Both the position numbers and the translations under genes were made by a program. From Nitrososphaeria archaeon (GTDB taxonomy: Archaea > Thermoproteota > Nitrososphaeria > JACIWG01), in contig JARVJS010000056.1 in assembly GCA_029776125.1 (NCBI GenBank), forward strand, positions 1 through 15,654: a stretch of DNA of 15,654 nt. Direction: 5' to 3'. Each line of letters starts with the position of its first letter. Position 1 is the first letter of the stretch. The notes below the pieces were generated by a model, which worked only from the letters and a program-made list of their open reading frames with translations, was not told the origin of the DNA and made no database searches. Below are positions 1-6,781 of the stretch, piece after piece.

Positions 1-140
1 AGTAGTTTGGTTTTTTCTTCCTTTCTCTGAACCTTTTTGAAGGTTCAGAGCCTACCTAAAAGGCAAGTCCTAAAAAATCTTTATTTTTTTTGTAAAATCC
101 GCCTTTGGCGGATTAATTATTTATTAAAAGGAGGACAAGC
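1..140 (+). promoter_or_regulatory. Structured 5' leader of unit A (copy 1)
   Basis: This is a non-coding leader before the first gene. Positions 5-35 are identical to 9569-9599, the leader of the amidoligase unit, and similarity continues to about 75. Hairpin 1 pairs 25-35 with 40-50 (11 bp, 4-nt loop). Hairpin 2 pairs 96-103 with 107-114 (TTT loop). In the other copy a C-G pair of hairpin 2 is replaced by T-A, a compensatory change that supports a real RNA structure. A U-rich tail and the AAAGGAGG ribosome site follow. By comparison with 9528-9556, the promoter should lie just left of the window. Confidence 0.7.
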
Positions 141-608
141 ATGCATTCAGTAGTATTTGTTTTAGTAGAGAATTTAGAGGATATTGAAAACATCTCATAT
201 CCTGATGAGGTTGACATGGCTAATTTCATAGGAGCAGACAGTATAATAGAGGAAGATGAAAAGGAATTTAAAAAAAGTGTGGAATGGTTACAGAACTGTT
301 ATAACTTAAAACATGTGGTATTTCAGAAAGTTAAGTTAGATTATGGAGACAAGGTTCTTGTTGCAGAGATAAGCAAAAATGAGCTATTCAACGCAATAGA
401 AAAGGAAATACAAGAACGAATTGAAGCGGTTAAGCAGGCACTTAATGAAAGAGACCTTCACAGAGTTGCTTGGGAAGCCTATAACCAAAGAGGATTTTAC
501 TTTTATCTTGATGGATACGACTTGCTGAATATTATTGACTTATATCGGTATGGCAAAAATTTAAATGACAAACTTTATATCATAAGAACCTACGATTACC
601 ATTTTTAG
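141..608 (+). CDS. Unknown acidic protein, 155 aa
   Basis: I do not recognise this family. The ATG follows a strong AAAGGAGG ribosome site with normal spacing, and the gene is the first in unit A directly after the structured leader, so it is very likely expressed. The protein is soluble with no signal peptide or membrane segment. Its N-terminus has a hydrophobic strand (VVFVLV), followed by acidic helices and a mixed-charge helix at about residues 75-105 (KNELFNAIEKEIQERIEAVK), which may be coiled coil. The C-terminal third is rich in Tyr and Phe. A hairpin at 609-631 separates it from the next gene. Such small acidic proteins are common in phage and plasmid accessory operons, but that does not give a function. 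Confidence 0.75.
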   Translation: MHSVVFVLVENLEDIENISYPDEVDMANFIGADSIIEEDEKEFKKSVEWLQNCYNLKHVVFQKVKLDYGDKVLVAEISKNELFNAIEKEIQERIEAVKQALNERDLHRVAWEAYNQRGFYFYLDGYDLLNIIDLYRYGKNLNDKLYIIRTYDYHF

Positions 609-631
609 AAGAAACTACATTGTAGTTTCTT
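609..631 (+). terminator. Intergenic hairpin
   Basis: Stem 609-618 pairs with 622-631 (10 bp) around an ATT triloop, starting one base after the stop codon. No long T-run follows, so it is more likely a 3'-end stabiliser or weak attenuator than a full terminator. Confidence 0.5.
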
Positions 632-657
632 AATAACTAAAAAAAGGAGGTAAAAAT

Positions 658-1056
658 ATGATTTACATTGGTATTCACGAGTTTACAAATGGAGAACTAT
701 GGGTAGAAGCAGACGAATATGAGGACAGGGAAGAAGCATACGAAATTATGGAAAGAAACGATTCTGGGTTAACTGTGTTGTCAATTCTAGAGTTTGAAAA
801 AATTTATAACTTACTTAAAGAAAAGGAATTCTTCAAATTAACCAAAATTGAGGTATCAGACAAGGAATACTATGAACAAAAATTCAAAGAATGGGAACGG
901 GCAAGAGACAAAGAACTTGGTCCAGATTATTTTGTAAAAGTAGTATGTGATAATTGTGGAAAAAGATTTGCTATAACAATAAGACAAACTTTACCACCAT
1001 GTCCAGAATGTGGTGGGGACATGTATGATTATGAAACTATTTCTGTAAAAGTTTAA
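658..1056 (+). CDS. Zinc-ribbon small protein, 132 aa
   Basis: This is an unknown protein whose C-terminus carries a clear zinc-ribbon pattern: CDNCGKRF (about residues 98-105), then CPECGGD (about 115-121), i.e. two CXXC knuckles separated by about 14 residues. Such ribbons bind one zinc ion and often contact nucleic acid or a protein partner. The N-terminal 90 residues are charged and helical, with the sequence IYIGIHEFTNGELWVEADEY at the start suggesting a small beta sheet. The start is fixed by the AAAAAAGGAGG ribosome site just upstream. It is the second gene of unit A, bounded by hairpins at 609-631 and 1068-1096. A regulatory or adaptor role is possible but is inference only. Confidence 0.75.
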   Translation: MIYIGIHEFTNGELWVEADEYEDREEAYEIMERNDSGLTVLSILEFEKIYNLLKEKEFFKLTKIEVSDKEYYEQKFKEWERARDKELGPDYFVKVVCDNCGKRFAITIRQTLPPCPECGGDMYDYETISVKV

Positions 1057-1067
1057 ATTTTTTCAGT

Positions 1068-1096
1068 GGAGACTGCTTTGCAGTCTCCTTTTTTTT
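1068..1096 (+). terminator. Rho-independent terminator or attenuator
   Basis: GGAGACTGC (1068-1076) pairs with GCAGTCTCC (1080-1088) around a TTT loop and is followed by a run of eight T. It sits between two same-strand genes, so it may end some transcripts and let others read on. Confidence 0.75.
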
Positions 1097-1118
1097 AAAA
1101 AATAAAGGAGGTAAAAAT

Positions 1119-1722
1119 ATGGGATATTACAGCACATTTAATTACAACATTCATAATGGAACAAAAATTAATTTAAAGAAAGCAAAAGAACTTGAGAACT
1201 ACTTTAAAGACTATTCTAATGATATACATGGTTTTGCAGAAGTAGAGCTTGTTACTCAAGGAGACAACGAATTACTTTCAATAGAGCTTGGTGATTTATG
1301 CTAAATTTTACGATGATGAAGAATTTGCTTACAAACTTTCAGAATGTATTATAGAAGGTGCTGTAGATTTATATTTCACAGGAGAAGATGGAGGACAATG
1401 GGGTTATAGAGTGACTCCAAACAAAGTAGAGGAAATTCATACAATGTGGGTCACTGAAGCAGAGCATAGACAATTTAGAGCATTAAAGGAACTAAAAGAA
1501 GGCTACTACATAAGATTTTATGATAGTGAAAATACTTTTGGTTTAATACAGGTTCCTCAAAGTGTAGACCCCAAAGAAATTGAGAAGATACTTGATGAGT
1601 ACAAAAAATCTGATGACGCTTACACATACTACGATTTCATAGAATACCTTGAAGAAAAAGGAATTCCATTTATAGAAATCCCTCAACCTAATCAAGTTAA
1701 GGCGGTGAATATTTATTTTTAA
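1119..1722 (+). pseudogene. YYS/YYT-type phage-like protein, frameshifted
   Basis: Two adjacent frames look like one protein. 1119-1304 starts MGYYSTFNYNIHNG and ends at a TAA. The next frame, open from 1285, continues IYAKFYDDEEFAYKLSE and HFTGED-like LYFTGEDGGQWGY to 1722. From memory, a common phage/plasmid family of unknown function begins MGYYT and continues with AKWYDHEEDM and ELHGEGEE blocks in a single frame, so the join is expected near 1285-1301 (one base must be skipped). The only start in the second frame is a TTG at 1288 without a ribosome site. Reads as a frameshift mutation, a sequencing error, or less likely a programmed +1 shift. The ribosome site AAAGGAGG before 1119 is strong. 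Function unknown. Confidence 0.7.
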
Positions 1723-1744
1723 AAAAACAAAAAAGGAGGGTTAA

Positions 1745-1951
1745 ATGAAGATTGAAATTTTAGGAGAGGAGACAAATTATATAAAAAACATATATTTTAA
1801 TTTAAAGCTTAAGAAAGAAGTTTACGAAGGTATGTTGACTGAAAGGTCTGATGAGTTTGGGGTTGACCATACAGTTTCGTGGTTTAACAAAGTCCCACAA
1901 AATATAGAAGAAGCAGAATTAATTGAAGAAATATTAGAGCTAGTTGAATAA
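1745..1951 (+). CDS. Unknown small acidic protein, 68 aa
   Basis: This is the last gene of unit A, with a strong AAAGGAGGG ribosome site and an ATG. The protein is short, starts with a beta-type segment (MKIEILGEE) and ends in an acidic helix (IEEAELIEEILELVE). No signal peptide, cysteine or recognisable motif is visible. The repeated terminator follows at 1963. Its spacing and ribosome site match the rest of the unit, which supports expression. Function is unknown. Confidence 0.65.
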   Translation: MKIEILGEETNYIKNIYFNLKLKKEVYEGMLTERSDEFGVDHTVSWFNKVPQNIEEAELIEEILELVE

Positions 1952-1962
1952 TTTATCTCATA

Positions 1963-2006
1963 GCCCGCAAGGTGTCTCTTAAGAGAGCCCTTAGCGGGCT
2001 TTTTTA
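1963..2006 (+). terminator. Repeated module terminator, copy 1
   Basis: GCCCGC (1963-1968) pairs with GCGGGC (1994-1999), AAGG with CCTT, and an inner TCTCT with AGAGA, followed by a T-run. The same hairpin recurs at 9419, 12970 and 15045. It ends unit A. Confidence 0.9.
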
Positions 2007-2016
2007 TTTGGTTAGT

Positions 2017-2044
2017 TTGATACATCTGTGTACCCTATATATAG
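2017..2044 (+). promoter_or_regulatory. Conserved GATAC-N6-GTACCC promoter/operator, copy 1
   Basis: GATAC at 2019-2023, six bases, then GTACCCTATATATAG at 2030-2044. The same arrangement and spacing occur at 6723 and 13030. It lies directly after terminator copy 1 and before the first gene of unit B. The TATATA could be a -10 box with TTGATA as a short-spaced -35. GATAC/GTACC is also a near dyad, so an operator is possible. Confidence 0.6.
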
Positions 2045-2079
2045 AGATGATTAATCAAAATAACCAACAGGAGGAAAGA

Positions 2080-2226
2080 ATGGGATTTTACAACATAAGC
2101 AAATGTCCAATTCAACCACAAAAAACCTGTGTTAACGCAATTAAGGGCAAGTGTTCTTTTGGAATAACTCAACCTGAAAAATGTCCATTGATTATGGCGG
2201 ATAGAGTTGCGAACAAAAATCTTTAA
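2080..2226 (+). CDS. Four-cysteine small protein, 48 aa
   Basis: The ATG at 2080 is chosen because AGGAGG lies just upstream; an earlier in-frame start at 1972 would read through the terminator and promoter and is not credible. The product has four cysteines spaced C-X7-C-X7-C-X9-C within residues 9-35, each near Pro or Lys, which suggests a small metal-binding fold (zinc or iron-sulfur). It is the first gene of unit B, 17 bases before the next Cys-rich gene. I do not recognise the family. Confidence 0.6.
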   Translation: MGFYNISKCPIQPQKTCVNAIKGKCSFGITQPEKCPLIMADRVANKNL

Positions 2227-2243
2227 CTGCAAGGAGCAAGTAT

Positions 2244-2474
2244 ATGCCCTATTTAATAAAGTTGAGGCATGGTGCCTGTGTTAAGGGATTATGTGCATTA
2301 TGTTCAGGGTGCCTATCTGTTTTTCCAAACGACACTGCATTGGTTAACTCTATGGATGTTTTATGTTTAAAATACAATTTCGCAAAACTGATTTGTTCAG
2401 AAATAGAAAAAACAGAAGAAAGCCAAATAATTTCACAGCCAGATTTTATCTTTTTTATAAAGGAGGGAGAGTGA
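2244..2474 (+). CDS. Cys-rich small protein, 76 aa
   Basis: This ATG gene follows an AAGGAG site. A cluster CVKGLCALCSGC at about residues 12-23 (C-X4-C-X2-C-X2-C) and two further cysteines at about 41 and 51 suggest binding of zinc or an iron-sulfur cluster. The C-terminal half is acidic. The stop codon overlaps the GTG start of the next gene (GTGA), so the two are probably translationally coupled. No family is recognised, and the length is too short to infer a catalytic role. Confidence 0.6.
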   Translation: MPYLIKLRHGACVKGLCALCSGCLSVFPNDTALVNSMDVLCLKYNFAKLICSEIEKTEESQIISQPDFIFFIKEGE

Positions 2475-2701
2475 GTAATTTTGGTTTTGACGAACAGAAA
2501 ATAATGGACTACATGGAGCACCTAGAAATTAATCTTCTACAGGAGCATTTGCCGGGGCAGACATGGGAAGACATTGAGGTGATGGTGATAAATTTCACTT
2601 GTCATAATTTGCAAATTCCTCACGAATTGGCTTGCAGGTTATACAATAAGATAAAGACAGACAGGTTAAATGCTTCAAACGCAATTGTCAAGCGGGATTA
2701 A
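2471..2701 (+). CDS. Unknown small protein, 76 aa (GTG start)
   Basis: The GTG at 2471 is chosen because AAGGAGGGAGA sits right before it and it overlaps the previous stop by four bases; the longer frame beginning at 2363 would lie inside the previous gene. The protein is helical and mildly acidic (EQKIMDYMEHLEINLLQEHLPG), with no signal peptide or known motif. Its 3' end overlaps the recD2-like fragment by 32 bases. Function unknown. Confidence 0.6.
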   Translation: MSNFGFDEQKIMDYMEHLEINLLQEHLPGQTWEDIEVMVINFTCHNLQIPHELACRLYNKIKTDRLNASNAIVKRD

Positions 2702-3371
2702 AATAGAAGGTAAAATAGCAAGCGTAATTTTTCACAACGAAGAAAATGCCTTTGTTGTGCTCAGGGTAATTGCGCCTAATGGCAAGCCATTTATTGCCAC
2801 AGGAGTATGTCCTGATCTTGAGGCATTGCCTTCAAAGGACAGGCTTAGTGGGTTAAACTGCGTGTTGCAGGGTAATTGGGTAAGGCATCCAAAGCATGGC
2901 GAGCAGTTTAATGCCAAAGTAATAAACATAGACAATCCAGGGTTATATTATTTTCTTACGAATGTGGTATCAGGAATTGGACCGCAGTTAGCAAAGCAAG
3001 TAATAAAGCAGTATGGAGAAGCAAAGCTAACAGAAATACTTGAAAACGCACCCGAGCAACTTTTAGAAGTAAAGGGAATAAAGCATAAAAAACTTGCCAA
3101 AATAGTAGAGTCTTGGAACAAATACAAGGCATTGAAGCGTTTAAGTGACTTTTTTTCTACCAACGAAGTAAGCATATCAAGTGCTTTATTGTTAAGGATA
3201 TACAATCACTTTAAGAACTCTAAAGCAGATCCTGTGCAGTTGATAAAGCAGAATCCTTACTGTTTAACTGAGGTAAGAGGAATAGGCTTTAAAACTGCGG
3301 ACAAAATTGCCTTACAGTTACAGATAGACCCATACAGTCCAATAAGAATAAAGGCATTAAAACACCGATGA
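2670..3371 (+). pseudogene. recD2: RecD2-type helicase, N-terminal remnant
   Basis: This 233-residue product matches the N-terminal part of RecD2/RecD-TraA 5'-3' DNA helicases: the OB-like start GKIASVIFHNEENAFVVLRV (about 14-33), then helix-hairpin-helix motifs GIGPQLAKQVI (about 102), EVKGIKHKKLAKI (about 133) and RGIGFKTADKIALQL (about 203). Normal RecD2 is over 700 residues and continues into a Walker A ATPase domain; here it stops at 3371 just after the third motif. The adjacent fragment at 3368-3973 is the same protein's C-terminal end, so roughly 300 residues holding Walker A and B are missing at a junction near 3355-3364. Helicase activity must be lost. A retained DNA-binding piece is possible. 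Confidence 0.8.
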
Positions 3372-3973
3372 AAAACACCATACTTGGAACCAAAGAGATG
3401 AATCAGATATTGCAAGAAATGTTAAACGGTGAGTCACAAAAGGAAGTAGAGATAAGAGGGTATAAACTCAAGCAGTTTGACAAGGTAATACACCTAAAGA
3501 ATCAGGATATGATTTATATAACAGAGAAGCAGTATAAGGCAAGCAAACACGCAGGTAGGGATTTGTTGGAGCTAAGGCAGGATTGTTTTGAAGAAAAACA
3601 ACAGATGAGGGTTTACAATGGCAATTTAGGTTTAGTGTGGGACATAGATGAGGAAAATGAAGTATTTATTGTGTACTATCCTGATTTAACAGATGAGCCA
3701 GTGTTTATATTTTATGATTTTGATGATTACAAAAACACAGTAGATTTGGGTTATGCACTAACGATACACAAAGTGCAGGGTAATCAGTTTGACTATGTAG
3801 TAATACCCTTTGTGAATGCCTTTTACATAATGTTAAACAACAAACTACTTTACACTGCGATAACAAGAGCAAGGAAAAAAGCGATACTGATAGGACAACC
3901 CTCTGCATTTAGGCGTGCCTGCACGAATGTAGAGGAAGCAGAGAGAAACACATTTTTAAGGGGGAACGAATAA
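3368..3973 (+). pseudogene. recD2: RecD2-type helicase, C-terminal remnant
   Basis: This 201-residue frame carries the end of RecD2: the segment before motif V (MNQILQEMLN, then QFDKVIHLKNQD), motif V ALTIHKVQGNQFDYVVIPF (about 129-147) and motif VI LLYTAITRARKKAILIG (about 160-176). The Walker A and B motifs, normally before it, are absent. Reading the base just upstream in this frame gives T-P-M, which fits the family's usual run into this segment, so the frame changes at a deletion junction, not at a natural start. The ATG overlaps the upstream stop by four bases (ATGA), so both pieces could still be translated in coupling, but not as a working helicase. Confidence 0.8.
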
Positions 3974-3976
3974 GTT

Positions 3977-5005
3977 ATGGAGCATTATTACTTTTTTGTA
4001 ATAGATTCAAAAAGCAAAGAACCAGTAGTGTTTTACAAGAATTATGATTTTTTAGTAGTTCCTGTGGATTGTTTTTTAATTAATGTAGAAATGTTTGATG
4101 AAAAGCAGATAATTGAAATGATGCTAAATGGAAATGAAATTTCGGATAAAAGGAAAGAACAGTTTAGACGAATACTTAAGGAAGCACCTGAGAGGTTTAA
4201 TTTGGACAGGAATTTTCCTGTTTATGCAGGAGCGGGACATATTTGCAGAACAATTGCGGAGATATCTAATAACAGTGAAAGATTTGATAAACAGAAATAC
4301 TATGAAAAGGCGAATGAAGTTTTGAACTGGTTTTACAACAATGAAATAGATCTTTGGGGCAATGTTTGCGTTTATGAAAGAGTTAATGGACATATAGGGA
4401 CTGAAGAATTTCCGCCTGTTTTGACCAGGGAGGAAAGAAAGCTATTTGCCCGATTACTGGTTTTGAAATATAGAGGTTTGATACCTGAGATAGAATTTAA
4501 AAGAAGTATTAACTCAGAAAGTCATAACACAGTGAATCTCAGACAAGTTGATTTATTTTTGGAAAGACAAGAACCAAGAGTAATAGAAAAGCAGGAAATT
4601 TTTAAAGCGATAATAAGAAAGGTATTAAAAAACAATGAATTTATTGATAAATTTATTTTATACATGAAACAACGAGTCGGGAAAATATATAGAGGCAAGA
4701 GTATGAGGGAATATTGTACTTCAGAGGATAAGTATTTTTTGGGTTCACTAGCGTTTTTAAAAAATAGTGGCGTACATAGAAATTTTGAAACTTTTTTAAA
4801 AATGGTATCGTTGCCAACTTATGAGGAATCTATTAAATTAGGCTCAAAAGTTGTAGTACTAGGCAGACAAGAAACGATACTTTTGAGTGCTCTGTGTAAA
4901 GAGGTTGAAGATCACATAATTGTAATACCTAAAAACAGGCTTGTATTATTTGAAAGAGAAATGACAGAGTTTTTAATACAAAATCAGGCTGCAATTATTA
5001 CATAG
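3977..5005 (+). CDS. Unknown protein, 342 aa
   Basis: I do not recognise this protein. It begins four bases after the recD2 remnant. The ribosome site is modest (AAGGGGG about 12 bases upstream). The sequence is soluble and mixed charge, with a hydrophobic N-terminal strand region (HYYFFVIDSKSKEPVVFY), a helical charged middle (about residues 55-230) and a C-terminal part with VVVLGRQETILLSALCKEVE. There is no signal peptide or clear membrane segment. It is the longest intact gene between the recD2 remnant and HU-1 and probably shares their transcript. A DNA-metabolism role is suggested by position alone. Confidence 0.7.
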   Translation: MEHYYFFVIDSKSKEPVVFYKNYDFLVVPVDCFLINVEMFDEKQIIEMMLNGNEISDKRKEQFRRILKEAPERFNLDRNFPVYAGAGHICRTIAEISNNSERFDKQKYYEKANEVLNWFYNNEIDLWGNVCVYERVNGHIGTEEFPPVLTREERKLFARLLVLKYRGLIPEIEFKRSINSESHNTVNLRQVDLFLERQEPRVIEKQEIFKAIIRKVLKNNEFIDKFILYMKQRVGKIYRGKSMREYCTSEDKYFLGSLAFLKNSGVHRNFETFLKMVSLPTYEESIKLGSKVVVLGRQETILLSALCKEVEDHIIVIPKNRLVLFEREMTEFLIQNQAAIIT

Positions 5006-5019
5006 AGGAGGTAGTAGGC

Positions 5020-5286
5020 TTGAAAAAAAGGGAACTAATTAGTTTGGTTTCTAAAAAAACAAACATATCTGAAAGACAAGCGAAGCAAGTAATTGAGGCG
5101 TTTTTATCTGCTATTGCGGAGTCTGCAAAAAAGGGAGACAAAGTTGTGATACAAGGTTTCGGTACTTTTAGAGTAGTAACTTTAAGCAGAAAAATTGCTC
5201 GCAATCCGCAGACGGGAGAAAGAATTGAAATTCCTTCTTATCGCACTTTGCGATTTAAACCCTGTTTGAGTTTAAAGGTTCTTTAA
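5020..5286 (+). CDS. hup: HU/IHF-family DNA-binding protein (HU-1)
   Basis: HU is a small dimeric protein that bends DNA and assists replication, repair and recombination. The 88-residue product has the family's layout: N-terminal helices (KKRELISLVSKKTNISERQA), GFGTF at about 46-50, the arm motif RNPQTGE at about 61-67 and the proline near IPSYRT at about 70 that intercalates into DNA, then a short C-terminus (FKPCLSLKVL) that departs from the usual end. The start is a TTG at 5020 with GAGGAGG eight bases upstream; no ATG fits. It follows the 342-residue unknown closely. It differs clearly from HU-2, so it is not a recent duplicate. Confidence 0.93.
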   Translation: MKKRELISLVSKKTNISERQAKQVIEAFLSAIAESAKKGDKVVIQGFGTFRVVTLSRKIARNPQTGERIEIPSYRTLRFKPCLSLKVL

Positions 5287-5343
5287 ATTGGGAACTGCTG
5301 CGGTAAGGCTACATTTCACTGAAGGCGAAGTGGTTCATGTAAC

Positions 5344-5389
5344 AATAATTGTTAAAATAATTGTGAAAATAATTAGTAACTATATATAA
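5344..5389 (+). promoter_or_regulatory. Candidate promoter with three 12-bp repeats
   Basis: AATAATT recurs at 5344, 5356 and 5368, an exact 12-bp period, followed by TATATA at 5383-5388. TTGTGA at 5361 could serve as a -35 with 16-bp spacing. The repeats may bind a regulator. This lies upstream of the basic protein at 5440; the rest of 5287-5439 holds no gene. Confidence 0.45.
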
Positions 5390-5439
5390 AACAAGAAATT
5401 TTAAATTTTGCATAAAAAATAAGCAGAGGTGAAGATTAA

Positions 5440-6006
5440 ATGGTGCAGAAAAAACAAAAAGAAAAAGCCAAAAAAAACTATCCTGAACCTATGGAAGGCG
5501 TAGATTACTCTGTAGAGATGCCTTTGGACATGAAGGAGTTATTAAGCAAACTGCCGAAGTATAGGGAGGATGACATAAAGTATTTAATTTCTAAAAGAGT
5601 AATCAGGTGTTTTCCTCTGAAAGTTCTTGACTACGAAGTTTTAAAAAGACTGCATAATGTTTGGGCGACCGAAAGTATGGTAAAAATAAACGCTAAACGT
5701 ATGAAACGTAAAAGGAGGATGTTAATTTTAGAGCGTCTTGATAAAGGAATAAATACAAAGCTGGATGCGTGGTTGTATACAAAAATAAAGAAATTTATAA
5801 ATAAGGGAACTGAAAAAATTCCAAGAAAGTCACTTAAGTATGAAATAGGAAGAAAATTTAAAGTAAAAATTAGTAAAAAAAAGGAGAAAGAGTTAAACGC
5901 AATTATAGATAAAATAGTAAGAAAAGTTAAGAAGGAGATAAAAGAGGGGGACATTGTTAATAAAGCGTCGGCAAAAAGGACAGACGTTAAAAAAACGAAT
6001 GGATAG
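5440..6006 (+). CDS. Very basic unknown protein, 188 aa
   Basis: I do not recognise this family. The product is strongly Lys/Arg-rich throughout: MVQKKQKEKAKKN at the start, KRMKRKRRM at about 87-95, KKKEKEL and RKVKKEIK near the end. Such charge suggests binding to nucleic acid. The ribosome site is AGAGGTGAAG before an ATG. It has its own likely promoter, preceded by three 12-bp repeats, and is followed by the GATATA repeat region. This position next to a possible partition or origin region would fit a replication or DNA-binding protein. No catalytic motif, zinc site or clear helix-turn-helix is visible, so this is inference. Confidence 0.7.
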   Translation: MVQKKQKEKAKKNYPEPMEGVDYSVEMPLDMKELLSKLPKYREDDIKYLISKRVIRCFPLKVLDYEVLKRLHNVWATESMVKINAKRMKRKRRMLILERLDKGINTKLDAWLYTKIKKFINKGTEKIPRKSLKYEIGRKFKVKISKKKEKELNAIIDKIVRKVKKEIKEGDIVNKASAKRTDVKKTNG

Positions 6007-6079
6007 AAGGGTATTTGTTAACAAACTGAATATCCCTCTGGTTAAAAACGTAAGAAAGCAATGTAAATATATTGGTAGA

Positions 6080-6224
6080 GTAGATATATAGTTAAGCTTG
6101 TATATCTATATATCTACATATCTACTACAACTATATTAACTTGTTTACCTTGGTGAAGTAGATATATGGATATATAGATATAATGATATACAGATATACA
6201 GATATATGGATATATAGATATACA
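6080..6224 (+). repeat. 8-bp GATATANN repeat array with inverted copies (candidate parC, part 1)
   Basis: Eight perfect consecutive 8-bp units of GATATANN fill 6161-6224, ending in ACAAGTT. Inverted units (TATATC type) lie at 6099-6122, giving a long inverted repeat: AAGCTTGTATATCTATATAT (6093-6112) is nearly the reverse complement of the stretch ending at 6228. Another copy in direct orientation is at 6082-6089, so 6080-6117 can fold into a 12-bp stem. With units at 6639-6695 these resemble plasmid centromere or origin iterons. There is no convincing gene in 6007-6310. Confidence 0.7.
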
Positions 6225-6263
6225 AGTTGGTGAATTTGGGTGATTTGCCTATAGGAAAGCTCA

Positions 6264-6281
6264 AAACTGCATTAGCAGTTT
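6264..6281 (+). promoter_or_regulatory. Leader hairpin before HU-2
   Basis: AAACTGC (6264-6270) pairs with GCAGTTT (6275-6281) around ATTA, 29 bases before the HU-2 start. It may stabilise or regulate that message. Confidence 0.4.
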
Positions 6282-6310
6282 CGAACAAAAAAACAAAGGA
6301 GGGTAGTATC

Positions 6311-6583
6311 ATGACAAAGGCAGATTTGATCAGCAAAGTTGCAAGCAAGGCACAATTGACCAAGGCTGAAGCAGGAAAAGCTCTTGATGCTACAATTGAA
6401 GCAATCAAGGAAGCTCTCAAAAAGGGTGAGAAGGTAACTCTGGTTGGCTTCGGTAGTTTCTATGTAACAAAGAGAAAGGCAAGAAAGGGCAGAAATCCAA
6501 GAACTGGTCAAGAAATCAAGATACCTGCAACAAAAATTCCAAGGTTCTCAGCAGGTAAACTCTTAAAAGAATCAGTGAAGTAG
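6311..6583 (+). CDS. hup: HU/IHF-family DNA-binding protein (HU-2)
   Basis: This is a standard-length 90-residue HU. It has KADLISKVASKAQLTKAEAG at the start, GFGSF at about 46-50, RNPRTGQEIKIP at about 61-72 (arm and intercalating proline) and the usual ending FSAGKLLKESVK. The ATG at 6311 is chosen because AAAGGAGGG precedes it; an open frame from 6227 through the repeats is not credible. Its codon choice uses more G and C than its neighbours, as highly expressed host-like genes do. It lies between two GATATA repeat clusters and ends in its own terminator. HU may help shape the repeat region, which is inference. Confidence 0.95.
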   Translation: MTKADLISKVASKAQLTKAEAGKALDATIEAIKEALKKGEKVTLVGFGSFYVTKRKARKGRNPRTGQEIKIPATKIPRFSAGKLLKESVK

Positions 6584-6600
6584 TTTTTTGGCATAAGCAA

Positions 6601-6634
6601 AAAAAAAGGAGAGGCTTTCACCTCTCCTTTTTTT
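6601..6634 (+). terminator. Rho-independent terminator after HU-2
   Basis: A 14-bp stem pairs 6601-6614 with 6621-6634 around CTTTCA, with A-run and T-run flanks. Both strands could use it. It isolates HU-2 from the actin operon. Confidence 0.9.
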
Positions 6635-6638
6635 ATTA

Positions 6639-6695
6639 GATATAAAGATATAAAGATATATAGATATATAGGTTTACAAGATATAAAGATATATT
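6639..6695 (+). repeat. GATATA repeats, second cluster (candidate parC, part 2)
   Basis: Four consecutive GATATANN units at 6639-6670, a spacer GGTTTACAA, then two more at 6680-6695. Same unit as at 6161-6224. The cluster lies just upstream of the actin operon's conserved promoter motif, where parC lies in ParM systems. Confidence 0.65.
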
Positions 6696-6722
6696 CCTTT
6701 TCAAAAGTCCTTATCCAATAAG

Positions 6723-6748
6723 GATACTCTGAGGTACCCTATATATAG
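6723..6748 (+). promoter_or_regulatory. Conserved GATAC-N6-GTACCC promoter/operator, copy 2
   Basis: GATAC at 6723-6727, six bases, then GTACCCTATATATAG at 6734-6748, identical in layout to copies at 2019 and 13030. It precedes the actin-like gene by 33 bases. Confidence 0.6.
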
Positions 6749-6781
6749 AGAAGTAGAAAAACGAAAAAAGGAGGTTAATTG

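Noticed and set aside
2363..2470. Longer start for the 76-aa protein at 2471
   Set aside because: The extra part lies fully inside the previous gene, and the strong ribosome site precedes the GTG at 2471.
6227..6310. N-terminal extension of HU-2 reading through the repeat edge
   Set aside because: The ribosome site AAAGGAGGG directs the start to 6311, which gives a standard 90-residue HU.
6080..6695. CRISPR array
   Set aside because: The units are 8 bp in direct tandem with no spacers of regular length, so it is not a CRISPR.
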